Of a stretch of DNA of 6,885 bases, positions 5,739 through 6,885 are shown one piece after another. How positions within the stretch are numbered: the first letter of the stretch is position 1; every line of letters starts with the position of its first letter. This DNA is from Methylococcaceae bacterium. Lineage in GTDB: Bacteria; Pseudomonadota; Gammaproteobacteria; Methylococcales; Methylococcaceae. The stretch is taken from assembly GCA_012026715.1 (NCBI GenBank), contig VEPB01000261.1, forward strand, positions 1-6,885, in the 5' to 3' direction. The position numbers and the translations under genes are program-made. A model generated the notes under the pieces. The model was not told the DNA's origin. It saw nothing but the letters and a program-made list of their open reading frames with translations, and ran no database searches.

Positions 5739-6479
5739 TTGCTCTCCGACATTCGCATCGTTCTGGTCGCCACCACCCATCCGGGCAACATCGGCGCAGC
5801 GGCCCGCGCCATGAAGAACATGGGGTTATCGGATCTGGCCCTGGTCAATCCCAAAATCTTTCCGAGTCCCGAGGCTGCCGCGCGCGCGTCGGGGGCCGAC
5901 GATATCCTGCAGCGGGCCCAGGTCCATTCCAGCGTGGAAGCGGCAGTCGCCGGTTGTCACCTGGTCGTCGGGGCCAGTGCGCGGCGTCGTACCGTCGCCT
6001 GGCCCGAGCTGACGCCGCGGGAAACCGCTGCCCGGGTCGCCGCTGCGCCCGCGGACCACAAGACCGCCATCCTGTTCGGCCGGGAGCACGCCGGTCTCAC
6101 CAACGAAGAGTTGCTGTGCTGCCAGTATTTGCTGCACATTCCCTGCGACGCGGAATTCCAGAGCCTCAACGTGGCGGCCGCTGTCCAGGTGGTGGCTTAC
6201 GAACTGCGCTTGGCCATGCTTTCGGAAAGCGTGGCAGCAACTTCCGGCGAATCGGTCCGCCTGGCGAACGGCGAGGAAATGGACTCGTTCTTCGGCCACC
6301 TGACGGCGACCTTGTTCGACGCCGGGTTTCTGCATGAACGCAAGTCGTCGCCGGCCTTGATCCGGCGCATCCGGCGCATCTTCAACCGGGCCCAACTGGA
6401 AACGACCGACATCAACATATTGCGCGGCATACTCTCCGCCGTCCAGAACCGCATCCGAAAGAACACGACGCCATGCTGA
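5739..6479 (+). CDS. trmJ: tRNA (cytidine/uridine-32-2'-O)-methyltransferase TrmJ
   Basis: 246 residues, SPOUT family. It uses SAM to 2'-O-methylate nucleotide 32 in the tRNA anticodon loop. The start is TTG 5739: the encoded MLSDIRIVLV lines up with E. coli TrmJ (from memory, MLQNIRIVLV), and AAGG at 5728-5731 is a fair ribosome site 7 bases upstream. Family motifs are THPGNIGAAARAMKNMG (13-29), VVGASARRR (76-84), ILFGREHAGLTNEEL (111-125), which forms part of the knotted SAM site, and LNVAAAVQVVAYELR (143-157). The C-terminal extension (about 160-246), with DSFFGHLTATLFDAGFL, is the TrmJ-type tail. A 9-base tandem duplication at 6361-6378 encodes most of the RRIRRI stretch (209-214). The gene overlaps cysE by 7 bases, suggesting an operon with translational coupling. 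Confidence 0.95.
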   Translation: MLSDIRIVLVATTHPGNIGAAARAMKNMGLSDLALVNPKIFPSPEAAARASGADDILQRAQVHSSVEAAVAGCHLVVGASARRRTVAWPELTPRETAARVAAAPADHKTAILFGREHAGLTNEELLCCQYLLHIPCDAEFQSLNVAAAVQVVAYELRLAMLSESVAATSGESVRLANGEEMDSFFGHLTATLFDAGFLHERKSSPALIRRIRRIFNRAQLETTDINILRGILSAVQNRIRKNTTPC

Positions 6480-6885
6480 AAATTTTGAAGGAAGAGTTCG
6501 GCTGCATTTTCGAGCGCGATCCGGCCGCCCAATCCTATTTTGAGATACTGACGACTTATCCCGGCGTTCACGCGGTTCTGGCCCATAGGCTGCTTTCGCA
6601 TCGGCTGTGGCAGGCGGGATTTCGCTGGCCGGCCCGCTTCGTGGCGTTCACCATGCGCTGGTTCACCGGCATCGAGATCCACCCTGGCGCCCAGATCGGC
6701 CGGCGATTGTTCATCGATCACGGCATGGGTGTGGTGATCGGGGAGACTGCGGTGGTCGGGGATGACTGCACGCTCTATCACAGCGTCACCCTGGGGGGCA
6801 CCAGCTGGAAGAAGGGCAAGCGCCATCCCACCCTCGGCAACGGCGTGGTGATCGGTGCCGGCGCCAAGGTTCTCGGGCCGATCCA
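6473..6885 (+). CDS. cysE: Serine O-acetyltransferase, N-terminal part (runs off right edge)
   Basis: 137 complete codons from ATG 6473 to the window end, with no stop. The protein transfers acetyl from acetyl-CoA to L-serine, giving O-acetylserine, the precursor for cysteine synthase. The N-terminal helical part contains RDPAAQSYFEILTTYPGVHA (15-34), followed by the left-handed beta-helix of hexapeptide repeats (IHPGAQIG, VVIGETAVVG, VVIGAGAKVLG). Residues corresponding to the E. coli active site appear present: Asp16, Asp82-His83 (IDHGMGVVIGETA) and Arg117-His118. It begins with almost no leader before the helical part (MLKILKEEFGCIFERDPAA), so it is the short form found in many bacteria rather than the long enterobacterial CysE. 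No strong Shine-Dalgarno sequence is seen; the 7-base overlap with trmJ suggests coupling. In Pseudomonas iscR follows; that region is outside this window. Confidence 0.95.
   Translation, partial: MLKILKEEFGCIFERDPAAQSYFEILTTYPGVHAVLAHRLLSHRLWQAGFRWPARFVAFTMRWFTGIEIHPGAQIGRRLFIDHGMGVVIGETAVVGDDCTLYHSVTLGGTSWKKGKRHPTLGNGVVIGAGAKVLGPI

Noticed and set aside
6361..6378. Perfect 9-base tandem duplication TCCGGCGCA inside trmJ
   Set aside because: In-frame and encoding a basic RRIRRI stretch in the variable C-terminal extension; a simple slippage product is enough to explain it.
1..6885. Possibility of a defence, toxin-antitoxin, phage or mobile system
   Set aside because: No nuclease, toxin, integrase, transposase or phage gene, and no repeat array, is visible on either strand; all long frames are accounted for by housekeeping or envelope genes.

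Overview
The window reads as ordinary, GC-rich gammaproteobacterial chromosome. The strongest clue is the right-hand block, suhB divergent from trmJ with cysE directly after trmJ. This matches the suhB / trmJ-cysE(-iscR) neighbourhood of Pseudomonas and related gammaproteobacteria. The NodI/NodJ-like exporter and the PKD-type secreted protein would suit a methanotroph-like (Methylococcales) or similar environmental gammaproteobacterium, but that assignment is only a guess. I see no transposase, integrase, phage gene, CRISPR array, tRNA or rRNA.

Layout. (1) 1-672, minus strand: the N-terminal 224 codons of a secreted protein with an Ig/PKD-like fold; it runs off the left edge. A near-consensus sigma-54 (-24/-12) promoter lies upstream at 750-765. 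(2) 673-967: a divergent regulatory region with that sigma-54 element, three related ACACA-type motifs, and a possible -10 box for the rightward genes. (3) 968-2654: a two-gene ABC-2 exporter of the NodI/NodJ type, overlapping by 8 bases. (4) 2798-3208: a small four-helix membrane protein of unknown function. (5) 3209-3433: a regulatory gap with two overlapping perfect palindromes built from three GTTGCA half-sites, the last one overlapping a putative -35 box. (6) 3434-4564: an exported protein with a signal peptide, a periplasmic coiled coil and a predicted outer-membrane beta-barrel. (7) 4565-4776: the gap between convergent genes, holding a long hairpin with 13-bp perfect arms and a smaller GC-rich palindrome. 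(8) 4777-5646, minus: suhB. (9) 5647-5738: a 92-bp divergent promoter region with overlapping -10 candidates. (10) 5739-6479, plus: trmJ with a TTG start, overlapping cysE (6473 to the window end, truncated) by 7 bases.

How the genes fit together. The ABC ATPase and permease form one exporter. The four-helix protein 143 bases downstream may or may not be co-transcribed. The outer-membrane protein has its own promoter region. SuhB (inositol monophosphatase and, in E. coli, an rRNA transcription factor), TrmJ (tRNA 2'-O-methylation) and CysE (first committed step of cysteine synthesis) are housekeeping functions. The most interesting content is regulatory (the sigma-54 element and the GTTGCA operator), together with three poorly characterised envelope proteins. 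I found no convincing new multi-gene system.
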